Of a stretch of 6,786 nucleotides of DNA, positions 1 through 6,147 are shown piece by piece. Positions within the stretch are counted from its first letter, which is position 1; the number at the start of each line of letters is the position of its first letter. This DNA is from Mesorhizobium sp. (GTDB lineage: Bacteria > Pseudomonadota > Alphaproteobacteria > Rhizobiales > Rhizobiaceae): assembly GCA_030698645.1 (NCBI GenBank), contig JAUYMV010000087.1, positions 1 through 6,786 on the forward strand, given 5' to 3'. The position numbers and the translations under genes were made by a program. The notes under the pieces are model-generated. The model was not told the origin of the DNA. It saw nothing but the letters and a program-made list of their open reading frames with translations, and did not search any database.

Positions 1-387
1 CGCGCCGCCCGCGTCCAGCGCTGCGCCGTCCTCGTCCCGCGCGGCATCCGCGCCGCCGGCGTACGGTACGGCGTCGGCCGCGTCCGGCGCGCCATCCGCG
101 CCGCCAAAATCCTCCGCCGTAGCGGCGAAGCTCGCCGCGTCGTCGCCCGACAGTCCGGCCGCGTCGTCGCCCGACAGCGCGGCGGCGATCGCCTGCGCCT
201 CGCGGTAGAGCGCGCGGATGTCCTGGTTGCGGAAATCGACCGTCTTCCAGCCCTCGGCCGCCGCGCGCATGTAGACATGCGAGACGTCGACGCCGAGAAT
301 GCCGGCCACGCGTATCCGCGTCGCCGGCTCCCCCTCCGACACCGCGCGCGCGCAAAACCACTGCGCCTCGGTCACCCGCCGGCCCAT
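1..387 (-). CDS. Partial hypothetical protein: HTH-like N-terminus, acidic Ala/Gly-rich tail
   Basis: An open frame runs from ATG at 387 to the left edge without a stop: 129 codons are visible and the C-terminus is missing. I do not recognise the family. Residues 22-47 (ATRIRVAGILGVDVSHVYMR, then AAAEGW) look like a helix-turn-helix: a helix, the Gly-Val-Asp turn, a recognition-type helix, and a closing Gly-Trp as in small terminase-subunit or transposase-type HTHs. Residues 48-71 (VDFRNQDIRALYREAQAIAA) look like a further basic helix. From about residue 71 the chain is low-complexity and rich in Ala, Gly and Asp, with two LSGDDAA units and several GGAD units, probably disordered. The start is supported by a GGGG run 7-10 nt upstream and a good promoter about 70 nt further up. 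Codon use is very GC-rich, consistent with a resident gene. DNA binding is an inference; a coding role is likely because codon bias and upstream signals agree. Confidence 0.72.
   Translation of the reverse strand, partial: MGRRVTEAQWFCARAVSEGEPATRIRVAGILGVDVSHVYMRAAAEGWKTVDFRNQDIRALYREAQAIAAALSGDDAAGLSGDDAASFAATAEDFGGADGAPDAADAVPYAGGADAARDEDGAALDAGGA
134..177. repeat. Two tandem 20-nt units, 24-nt period, inside the minus-strand gene
   Basis: Two identical 20-nt copies lie at 134-153 and 158-177, separated by four bases. The 24-nt period keeps the frame and encodes LSGDDAA twice (residues 71-77 and 79-85) in the acidic tail of the partial minus-strand protein. A shorter repeat, ATCCGCGCCGCC at 46-57 and 94-105, encodes GGAD units in the same tail. 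The pattern fits slippage expansion in a disordered linker and could vary between strains. Confidence 0.8.
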
Positions 388-452
388 GCCAAACCCCAAT
401 GCTCGAAAGGAAAACCGCCGGGCGCCACGGGCACATTTCCGACGATGACCAA

Positions 453-481
453 AACCTAGCAGAGCAGCGTCACGCTGTCAA
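453..481 (-). promoter_or_regulatory. Sigma-70-type promoter for the minus-strand HTH-like gene
   Basis: Read on the minus strand, a perfect -35 TTGACA (481-476) is followed after 17 bp by TAGGTT (458-453), which keeps the first, second and last bases of the -10 consensus. An A/T-rich stretch (GGAATATATCCC) sits just upstream of the -35. Transcription would begin near 446, giving a leader of about 60 nt before the ATG at 387. The perfect -35 and ideal spacing make this the best promoter in the window; the -10 is only fair. Confidence 0.6.
465..477. promoter_or_regulatory. Candidate operator palindrome between -35 and -10
   Basis: CAGCG-TCA-CGCTG is an inverted repeat with 5-bp arms. It lies in the spacer of the minus-strand promoter and overlaps two bases of its -35. 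A bound protein here would block RNA polymerase, so this is a possible repressor site, perhaps for the HTH-like product of the same gene. The arms are short and a chance occurrence in GC-rich DNA is possible. Confidence 0.3.
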
Positions 482-540
482 GGGATATATTCCTAGCGCG
501 ACTCAACCAACACGCCAACAGAACCGGCGCGACGCGGAAG

Positions 541-604
541 CGCGTGATCTCCCCCCAAGTGGGGGAGATGGGCGGCAGCCCAGAGGGGGGGCGCCTCGCA
601 GCGG
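541..604. repeat. Rhizobial-type intergenic palindromic repeat, copy 1 (intact)
   Basis: The element has two parts. The first is a 9-bp hairpin, ATCTCCCCC (547-555) and GGGGGAGAT (561-569), around a 5-nt loop CAAGT. The second is a G-rich module starting GGCGGCAGCCCA (571-582) and ending GGGCGCCTCGC. The second copy at 874-1012 has the same two modules in the same order. From memory, C-run/G-run palindromes followed by such a GCGCC module are very common between genes in Mesorhizobium and relatives. They are probably mobile or formerly mobile non-coding elements. No protein is encoded here. Confidence 0.75.
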
Positions 605-630
605 CGCAGTGAGTCCCGGCCCTCTCCCGC

Positions 631-644
631 TTGATCCAGATCAA
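631..644. promoter_or_regulatory. Perfect FNR/FixK/Anr-type box upstream of the small membrane protein
   Basis: TTGATCCAGATCAA is an exact match to the symmetric consensus TTGAT-N4-ATCAA of the Crp/Fnr oxygen and nitric-oxide regulators (FNR, Anr, FixK, FnrN, DNR). Its centre is at 637.5. A class II activator site (centre at -41.5) would place the start of transcription near 679. That is 5 nt before the AGGAGGA at 684-690 and 18 nt before the ATG at 697, so the geometry fits activation of the small gene. No convincing -10 hexamer is visible at 667-672 (AATCCT), as is usual for activator-dependent promoters. The site match is directly seen; the regulator is inferred. Confidence 0.65.
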
Positions 645-683
645 AACCTCCTCCCCCATCCTGCGGAATCCTCGCCTTCTCAG

Positions 684-690
684 AGGAGGA
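684..690 (+). promoter_or_regulatory. Strong ribosome binding site that fixes the start at 697
   Basis: AGGAGGA lies 6 nt before ATG at 697. It decides the start: a longer reading from the TTG at 631 would place the start codon inside the FNR/FixK-type box and has no comparable Shine-Dalgarno. Confidence 0.8.
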
Positions 691-696
691 CCGTCC

Positions 697-822
697 ATGC
701 CCACCGAAACACTGATCGAAGTCGCCGCCATCGTCGCCGTGTTCGTGTGCTTTTCCGCCATCCTGCTGTTCGGCGACCTGACTTGGCAGCCGCCGCACGA
801 GCGCAAGCACCGCATCAGCTGA
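697..822 (+). CDS. 41-residue single-pass membrane protein, probably microaerobically regulated
   Basis: The protein is MPTETLIEVA at the N-terminus, a hydrophobic helix at about residues 6-27 (LIEVAAIVAVFVCFSAILLF), then GDLTW and a basic tail PPHERKHRIS ending in TGA at 820-822. The N-terminus is acidic and the C-terminus carries K, R and H, so the tail is likely cytoplasmic. I cannot match it to a named family. It is in the size class of small respiratory-oxidase accessory subunits (CcoQ, CcoS, CydX), but the sequence does not resemble those I know. Coding is supported by the ideal Shine-Dalgarno, by the FNR/FixK-type box at the right distance, and by a hairpin terminator about 95 nt downstream. 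It therefore reads as a complete one-gene transcription unit. A role in low-oxygen or nitrosative conditions is inferred from the box only. Confidence 0.72.
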   Translation: MPTETLIEVAAIVAVFVCFSAILLFGDLTWQPPHERKHRIS

Positions 823-873
823 CGGCGGATTTTTCGGCGGCGTTGGCAGCGATGGCGCGACGCCGACGCTGCT

Positions 874-1012
874 GATCCCCCCCTAAGTGGGGGGTGAGGC
901 GTGGTTCGCGAAGCAAACGAAAAGCCCCAGAACGGGCTTTTCGAACGACGAACGCCCGGAGCCCAAGCGACGGGCCAAGGCGGCAGCCCAAAGGGGGGCG
1001 CCTCGCGCCGGG
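874..1012. repeat. Intergenic palindromic repeat, copy 2, split by about 80 bp
   Basis: The C-run/G-run hairpin module is at 874-897 (C-run 877-883, loop TAAGT, G-run 889-894). The G-rich module is at 979-1012, beginning with GGCGGCAGCCCA exactly as in copy 1 and ending GGGGGGCGCCTCGC. In copy 1 the two modules are adjacent; here about 80 bp with a hairpin terminator lie between them. It is either one copy interrupted by another small element or two partial copies. The hairpin arms differ somewhat from copy 1, so the copies are not a recent duplication. Confidence 0.6.
918..943. terminator. Perfect 10-bp hairpin, probable bidirectional terminator
   Basis: CGAAAAGCCC (918-927) pairs perfectly with GGGCTTTTCG (934-943) around the loop CAGAAC. 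The CCC/GGG core with A-tract and T-tract is the standard layout of an intrinsic terminator that can work in both directions, although the T run is only four bases. On the plus strand it follows the small membrane gene by 95 nt. On the minus strand it follows the stop of the large gene by 183 nt, so it could end both convergent transcripts. Imperfect pairing (GGTTCGCG against CGACGAAC) may extend the stem outward. Confidence 0.65.
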
Positions 1013-1125
1013 TCTTGGTGTTTGGAACGAAAAGGGAGGTTAGCGCCCAATTGCAGTCATTCGGTACTCACGCTGGCAATTCAGATCGTTGTCATTCGGG
1101 CATCAACCTAAACAGCGGAAATCAG
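1013..1125. other. 3' flank of the large gene, no gene seen
   Basis: No convincing coding frame lies here and no intrinsic terminator directly follows the large gene's stop. The only internal structure noticed is a 9-bp direct repeat, GTCATTCGG, at 1056-1064 and 1091-1099, 35 bp apart. Base composition moves here from the very GC-rich repeat region on the left to the more moderate composition of the large gene. Confidence 0.5.
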
Positions 1126-4100
1126 TCATTGCAAGAGCTCGGGAAGACTCTGAAAAAGGCGCCGAGCTTCCGGCCAGCCAGCCTCAACGAATACCGCGAT
1201 GCAGTCGATCAGCTTGTTGCGCCGCGTCTGGTCATCAAAGATGTGCCTGTGGTCGGCGAGATACCGTGAAATCAACTGCACAAATAAACCGGCGCCCAGG
1301 CTCTCGTGTTCGTACCGGGCAACGCCTGTGGTCCGCAGCATTGCCTCGGCGATAAGATCGAAGCACTGTTCCGGCTCCGTGGCATCCAGTTTGCTTAAGA
1401 CTTCAAGCAGGTGATGAACAGCCCTTGGGGTGCCGAGTGTGGTGAGCTTCGAAATGAGCGGCGCATACTCGGCCAGGAACCTGATTTGAGCGGCCGGCTC
1501 TTGGAGCGCTGGCGTGATTATGTCGTGGCCAACAGCGTAAAAAATCTGGTCGGCAATCTCATTGAAGAGCTTCAGCGCGGAAAGCTCCTGCGGCGTTGGC
1601 TCTGTTCCGGAAAGCGGCCAAGAGCGCACGGCAGGCTCGATCGCGGCGATCAGCGACCAGATAAACGCGCTGGCTCGGTGGCGGATGGCGTCGAGTCGTG
1701 GGGCACTCTTGTCAAATCCGACAATGAGCGCCTCCCTGACATCGAAAAGCGCGCGCTCCAATCGGTCCTCGTTGGCTACAACATCGTTCAACCACGAACT
1801 CATTTCCAGCGCTGAGAGCGGGCGCTCGCGGTCGATCGCAAAGAATGTAATCAGCCCCACGATAGGGTCATCGCCGCTCTCTTTCGCCGGGAGACGACGC
1901 AAGAGTTCAATAACCAGCGGTTCAAGTTGATCGGCATCCTCGGGCGTATTGGGCGGAAGTCGACCGACGATCAGACGAAGGATGGCCGAGTTCGGTTCCG
2001 TGGCCAAGGCCTCTCGGGCAAGGCGCCACATTTCGTTGTCGTCAACATGCCTCAGCCATGGAAGTGCATAGGCGAGTTGGAATCGCACTGCCGGATGATT
2101 GTCATGCAGCAACATCGTCTCGAAGCGATCCTTGATTGCAGGCCATAGCTCTGCCTTGCCCATCAGCAAAGCGATCGCCCGAGCCGATTCAACGCGGGGC
2201 GATGGTGAACCCCAAGACTGAAACTTCGCAAAACTCTCCTCAGTGTCGGCTGACGGTTGGGGGTGCGCGTGTTCCGTGATGGAGAGCAATTGAGACACTG
2301 CGGCGTCGCGACGATTGACCGGAACGAGGTCGCTTGAAAGACACATCCCAAGGCCCTCGGCCAAGGCCTCAAGCACATCCTGCGCCACCAACGGTTCGAT
2401 GGTGGTCTGTGCATTGACAACTTCGCTGAGCTCAAGAGCAGCGGACCAAAGCGCCGCGCCATTTGTCTCATTCGCGTCCATTTTGAAAGCGTCGCGCGAG
2501 GCGCGCAAGCCGGCACTGAGTGAAAGAAGATTCGCGGTATCCGGGACTTGTGTGTCCACACCTTCGCGCGCCAGCCAACCGCCTTCATCGTTGGAGCGCC
2601 ACGCTGTACTCACCGCAAACGGCTTTCGGTTTTCAAATGAAGCTCCTGCGTCTTTTTCCTCCTGCAGGAACGATCGGGCAGCCGATATCGAAAGATTCTC
2701 TTCGCCGATGGCGGCCAGGAGCGTGCCCAGAATTTCCCTACGTCGTTCATCGGGATTAGAGGCTTCGGGAAACTCCAGCGCCAACCACTCGGATTCGGCG
2801 CGTTCTCGTTCAGAGGTGGAAAGATGCGGGTAAGTTGACGCACTTGCGGCAATCGCACTGCGTCGCGTGTCGAGCGAATAGAGCAGACGTGCGTTGCCCG
2901 GAGTCGGCCAAATGCACACGCCGAGGGTGGCAGGCTGACGGGCAGCGAGATCCAGTACCGTTCGCCAAGCCAACGCGATGCCGGATTCGCCCAGAATATC
3001 GCCGGGTATAGATCGCAAGAGATCGCCGTCGGAAACGCCATCAATCCATGCCATGGCTGCGCGATACAGCTTGGCGAAATCGTCGTGATCCTTACTGTCG
3101 ATGTCCCATGCCCAGACATGGCTGGCATCTTCTTCGAACAGGCGATCCTCCCCGGCGATGAGAATCGTCTCCTGCTTCCCTTGATATGCAGAGCGCCGGT
3201 GTTCCTTATCGCGCGCGGCGCGGAAGGCGACCCCAAGGACGCGCATGGCGACATGCGGAACATCCTGGAGAAGCTGAGGAAAGGCCTTCGAAAGGCTGTA
3301 GCTCGCCATTCCGAAATCCTGCGCTGCATTGGAAGTCAGTGACAAAATCCAGCTTCCCGACATAGACGTGGTCTGATCGCGGCTAAATTCGGCGCCGCGG
3401 AACACGCACCGGAACAAGGTGACGGTCAGCTCCTCGTCGTAACCCGCAAAACTTGTCACTTTGTCAGCAAGAGCAGGCACTTCGATATGTCCAAACTTTG
3501 CGAAGCGGTTGGCCTGAAAGACCTGCTCCAAGCGCTGGCGCGACGCGACTGGGTTGGTGCCAAAGGTCTGCGCGACGTACGGAATGGCATGTCGGCTAAG
3601 CCACGGAATTCGGCTTTCGTCGGCCGACATGACATCAAACAGCGTGCGCGATGCGACCCCCAGTGCGGTTAGCGACTCTTGGTCAGGATTATTGTCGAGA
3701 AGGGTGCCGATCAGTCCGCGCATACTCGCGACCTGCGGCATGTTTGGCGCAACCATCAAGGCAAGGAGCAACGCCCAGGGCCGCACAATGATAGGTTGTT
3801 TCAGATATCCTTTCGTGAGCAGGGAGCCGGCCAGGTACTGGAACGCACGCTCCTTGGCGGGATCGGTCGTTGAAAGCGCGGTCGCAAGCGGAGTTATATC
3901 CTCCTCGGTCTGAACTGACTCCACGGCAAGACGAGCAACCTCCACGCGGATGATTGGATCGATGCTCTCGTTGGTTATGACTCTCGTCATGAAGGACCAA
4001 TAGTCCGACGCGGAGACGCTCTTCTTTAGGTCCTCGAGCCAATACCCCAGGGAAGGAGAGATGAGGAGGCCCGCGCCTGTCGCGCGCGTCAGGTATGTCA

Positions 4101-5946
4101 GGGCCTCGATGCGATCCGGTAGAAGGGCCAGTCGCGCAACGGCATAGTCGAACAACACATGGTGGCGGAAGCCCATGCGCCGCGTCGATTCGGTTACGAG
4201 CACGCCCGCTCGTTGCAGCTCGTCCATGGTCGAGGCGGTCGCTACGGGAACGCTGGTCTCGGGAATATCAACCGATCGAGCGGCGATCATCAAAAGGATA
4301 AGGCTGCGCAAACTGACCGTGGCGGGTGTCCCCAAATCGCTTATGCGCTCGTCCCAATAGCGGGCAAGAAGCTCCCCTCGTGTCGCGACTTGGGCAAGCG
4401 ATGATGCGGAAGCGCCCCCGCGCAGGAGATCGCCAAGCAGCGCCAGATTGAAGGGATTGGCGGCAAGCGTCTCCAACTTGGCGCCTCCGGCGTCAATTGC
4501 AGCTGCAAGCGCCGGCGACTTGGCTGCCATGTCCGCCTTTTCCATGTCGCTCAGCGGTTTGATGTGGATATGTCGGACAGCTACAAAGCTGCTATCGGCG
4601 TGAGCCGGCTCTGGAGGAGTTCCCGCGAACAGCCTTCTCCAATCGCGTCCGAGTCTGAGGTCGAAGGTTCGGACAGATGCCACCACGTGCCAGCCGTCCA
4701 ATTCGCTGACGAGCGAAACCAGCTTCTTATAGGTTGCTTCCGCCGCGCCGCCACGAACGGCATCGAGCGCATCGAGTACGAGATAGGCCGGTTTGTCGCC
4801 GGGCATCCGCGCCAACACATCTATCAACGCATGTTCTAGCCCGATTTCGGTCCGAAGCACCTCAAGCGAGGAAGCACTGGCGTCGACAGCGAGAGCCACG
4901 ACCATTGAATTTTCTGAAAGCTTTAGAGCCACTTCTCGCAATACGGCCGACTTACCCGAACCAGGTTCGCCGGAGATCGCGAGAGAACCGCCTTCGGCAG
5001 CGCACGCGACCAAACCGGCGATCGGCCGAGTGATGGCGATCTGACCTTCAGGTGCTTCCAACGTCGTAAACCGCCTGAGCCGGTCAAGGGTGACCGAGGT
5101 AAAAGAGCGGATCGATTCCACGTCATTGCGGTAGCTGGCAGGTTCTCGAAGTCTCGCGCTGCCGAGTAAGGCCACTCTGATGGCGGCTGCGCGACCACCG
5201 GTGCCGCGCTGTGCCGCAACTGCCGCCCATGAGACCAACAGATCAAACAGTCCAGTCTCATCACCCGCGGAGGATACGACCTCCCGCAGCGCTTCTTCGG
5301 CAATTTGGCGGTGGCTATCGCCGAGCACGATTACGGTACAATTGGAGAGGAGACTCTGCCTTTGAGCATCGGTGATTGGCCTCGCGGCTTCCGCAAGCCA
5401 CGCCCTGTCAATGTGGTTGGTGAATATTGTAAGCGCCTTCTGCAAGTCACTTGGCACTCCAGTCGCGGCTTCCGTTCGGATGCGCTCCAGGGCATCGCGG
5501 AGATCGCCGGATATCGTTGTAGCTGCTTGATCGCTTACGGCCAGGATCAGTCGGTCGCATGCCGAGTCCAGGGGCCGGTGAGAACCGTCCACATCAACGC
5601 CCTGAAGGTACTGACGAACAAACTGTGTAGCAACTGAAGCCAGTTCACTGTCTTCGGCTGGCGACAGCGCGATGGTTCGTTTTGCCTGCACATAAACTTT
5701 GCCGACATCGGTTTCGATCGTGAGGTCATCAACAGCCGACGGTGTTTCAAAGCGCACCATCTTTGGGAATCCAGGCAAACCGGTCGCAAGTCGCGAAAGG
5801 GGTCGATCCGCCAACAGCGCTGCCGCAGCACACGCCCCAACAAACGATTGAAATACGACTCCTCCAGCCGTGGCACGTCCGCCACCGCTGGGCCTAGTTC
5901 GTTTCATCATCCCCGAAATTCGCTTTGGTTGATGTGGGATATTCAT
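1126..5946 (-). CDS. Avs/bNACHT-like anti-phage STAND NTPase with Cap4-like nuclease domain
   Basis: The product has 1606 residues. Residues about 18-125 form a PD-(D/E)XK-like nuclease module of the Cap4/DUF4297 type. It opens with Gly-rich GGGRATAGGVVFQ (21-33), then VRFE (E67), VDD (D73-D74) and YVQAK (Q87-x-K89), so E67, D74, Q87 and K89 are the likely catalytic set. An NTPase follows: Walker A GEPGSGKS (326-333, K332), Walker B YLVLDALD (388-395, D392 and D395), VASVR with sensor-like R426, LAANPFNLALL (494-504), and a winged-helix-like end FRHHVLFDYA (593-602). The remaining 1000 residues are largely helical with HEAT-like stretches (HPAVRFQLAYALPWL near 1285). In known Avs proteins such a region binds a phage protein and triggers oligomerisation and nuclease activity. 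No signal peptide or membrane segment is seen and no partner gene lies alongside. The start is uncertain: ATGs at 5910 and 5907 (residues 13 and 14) would keep every motif. It ends in TGA. Base composition is less GC-rich than both flanks, suggesting transfer. The architecture is confident; the defence role and clade are inferred. Confidence 0.88.
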   Translation of the reverse strand: MNIPHQPKRISGMMKRTRPSGGGRATAGGVVFQSFVGACAAAALLADRPLSRLATGLPGFPKMVRFETPSAVDDLTIETDVGKVYVQAKRTIALSPAEDSELASVATQFVRQYLQGVDVDGSHRPLDSACDRLILAVSDQAATTISGDLRDALERIRTEAATGVPSDLQKALTIFTNHIDRAWLAEAARPITDAQRQSLLSNCTVIVLGDSHRQIAEEALREVVSSAGDETGLFDLLVSWAAVAAQRGTGGRAAAIRVALLGSARLREPASYRNDVESIRSFTSVTLDRLRRFTTLEAPEGQIAITRPIAGLVACAAEGGSLAISGEPGSGKSAVLREVALKLSENSMVVALAVDASASSLEVLRTEIGLEHALIDVLARMPGDKPAYLVLDALDAVRGGAAEATYKKLVSLVSELDGWHVVASVRTFDLRLGRDWRRLFAGTPPEPAHADSSFVAVRHIHIKPLSDMEKADMAAKSPALAAAIDAGGAKLETLAANPFNLALLGDLLRGGASASSLAQVATRGELLARYWDERISDLGTPATVSLRSLILLMIAARSVDIPETSVPVATASTMDELQRAGVLVTESTRRMGFRHHVLFDYAVARLALLPDRIEALTYLTRATGAGLLISPSLGYWLEDLKKSVSASDYWSFMTRVITNESIDPIIRVEVARLAVESVQTEEDITPLATALSTTDPAKERAFQYLAGSLLTKGYLKQPIIVRPWALLLALMVAPNMPQVASMRGLIGTLLDNNPDQESLTALGVASRTLFDVMSADESRIPWLSRHAIPYVAQTFGTNPVASRQRLEQVFQANRFAKFGHIEVPALADKVTSFAGYDEELTVTLFRCVFRGAEFSRDQTTSMSGSWILSLTSNAAQDFGMASYSLSKAFPQLLQDVPHVAMRVLGVAFRAARDKEHRRSAYQGKQETILIAGEDRLFEEDASHVWAWDIDSKDHDDFAKLYRAAMAWIDGVSDGDLLRSIPGDILGESGIALAWRTVLDLAARQPATLGVCIWPTPGNARLLYSLDTRRSAIAASASTYPHLSTSERERAESEWLALEFPEASNPDERRREILGTLLAAIGEENLSISAARSFLQEEKDAGASFENRKPFAVSTAWRSNDEGGWLAREGVDTQVPDTANLLSLSAGLRASRDAFKMDANETNGAALWSAALELSEVVNAQTTIEPLVAQDVLEALAEGLGMCLSSDLVPVNRRDAAVSQLLSITEHAHPQPSADTEESFAKFQSWGSPSPRVESARAIALLMGKAELWPAIKDRFETMLLHDNHPAVRFQLAYALPWLRHVDDNEMWRLAREALATEPNSAILRLIVGRLPPNTPEDADQLEPLVIELLRRLPAKESGDDPIVGLITFFAIDRERPLSALEMSSWLNDVVANEDRLERALFDVREALIVGFDKSAPRLDAIRHRASAFIWSLIAAIEPAVRSWPLSGTEPTPQELSALKLFNEIADQIFYAVGHDIITPALQEPAAQIRFLAEYAPLISKLTTLGTPRAVHHLLEVLSKLDATEPEQCFDLIAEAMLRTTGVARYEHESLGAGLFVQLISRYLADHRHIFDDQTRRNKLIDCIAVFVEAGWPEARRLFQSLPELLQ

Positions 5947-6012
5947 CTTCGTTGATCGTTGATGGCAGAAAATAGCAAAGATGGGGCGCGCTGTGAAGAA
6001 CTTAACATGAAC

Positions 6013-6042
6013 ATCATAGCGATTTTCTTACTCCACCCACAA
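6013..6042 (-). promoter_or_regulatory. Weak candidate promoter for the large minus-strand gene
   Basis: On the minus strand TTGTGG (6042-6037) is followed after 18 bp by TATGAT (6018-6013). The -10 matches five of six consensus bases, but the -35 matches only three. Transcription would start near 6006, about 60 nt before the ATG at 5946. The surrounding A/T-rich DNA contrasts with the rest of the window and is where a promoter would be expected. Confidence 0.3.
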
Positions 6043-6115
6043 CAAAACGTGGGGATGGTCGTAAAAAGATACCAAGGGCCATAATTACCAGCGGAAAGCC
6101 TCTGTGAGCTGAATA

Positions 6116-6147
6116 GCGGCTTCTAGTCTTCAGAACTACGAAGCCGC
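6116..6147. other. Bulged 12-bp hairpin in the divergent intergenic region
   Basis: GCGGCTTC (6116-6123) pairs with GAAGCCGC (6140-6147), and TAGT (6124-6127) pairs with ACTA (6135-6138). C6139 is a one-base bulge and the loop is CTTCAGA (6128-6134). Neither strand has a following T run, so a classical intrinsic terminator is unlikely. It could be a remnant of an intergenic repeat, a structured 5' leader element of the PBP transcript, or a protein-binding palindrome. The pairing is certain; the role is unknown. Confidence 0.5.

Noticed and set aside
838..865. CGGCGTTG / CGACGCCG stem as terminator of the small membrane gene
   Set aside because: The stem contains a wobble pair, has a 12-nt loop and is not followed by a T run; the hairpin at 918-943 is a far better candidate.
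456..875. Overlapping frames of 105-158 codons on both strands between the HTH-like gene and position 875
   Set aside because: They cross the palindromic repeat, the FNR/FixK-type box and the Shine-Dalgarno of the small membrane gene, and their products are Arg/Pro/Ala-rich, as expected of random GC-rich DNA.
1056..1099. GTCATTCGG direct repeat (1056-1064, 1091-1099) as a target-site duplication or CRISPR-like unit
   Set aside because: Only two short copies exist, both on the same side of the large gene, and no matching copy was seen on the right flank.
887..1355. Plus-strand frames of 74-122 codons over the split repeat and the 3' end of the large gene
   Set aside because: They translate through the perfect terminator hairpin and then run antisense to the large gene; no ribosome binding site or recognisable product was seen.
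2163..2588. Long alternative minus-strand frames inside the large gene (also 2610-3329 and others)
   Set aside because: They are out-of-frame readings of a continuous 1606-codon gene whose product shows ordered domains throughout; no frameshift is needed to explain the region.
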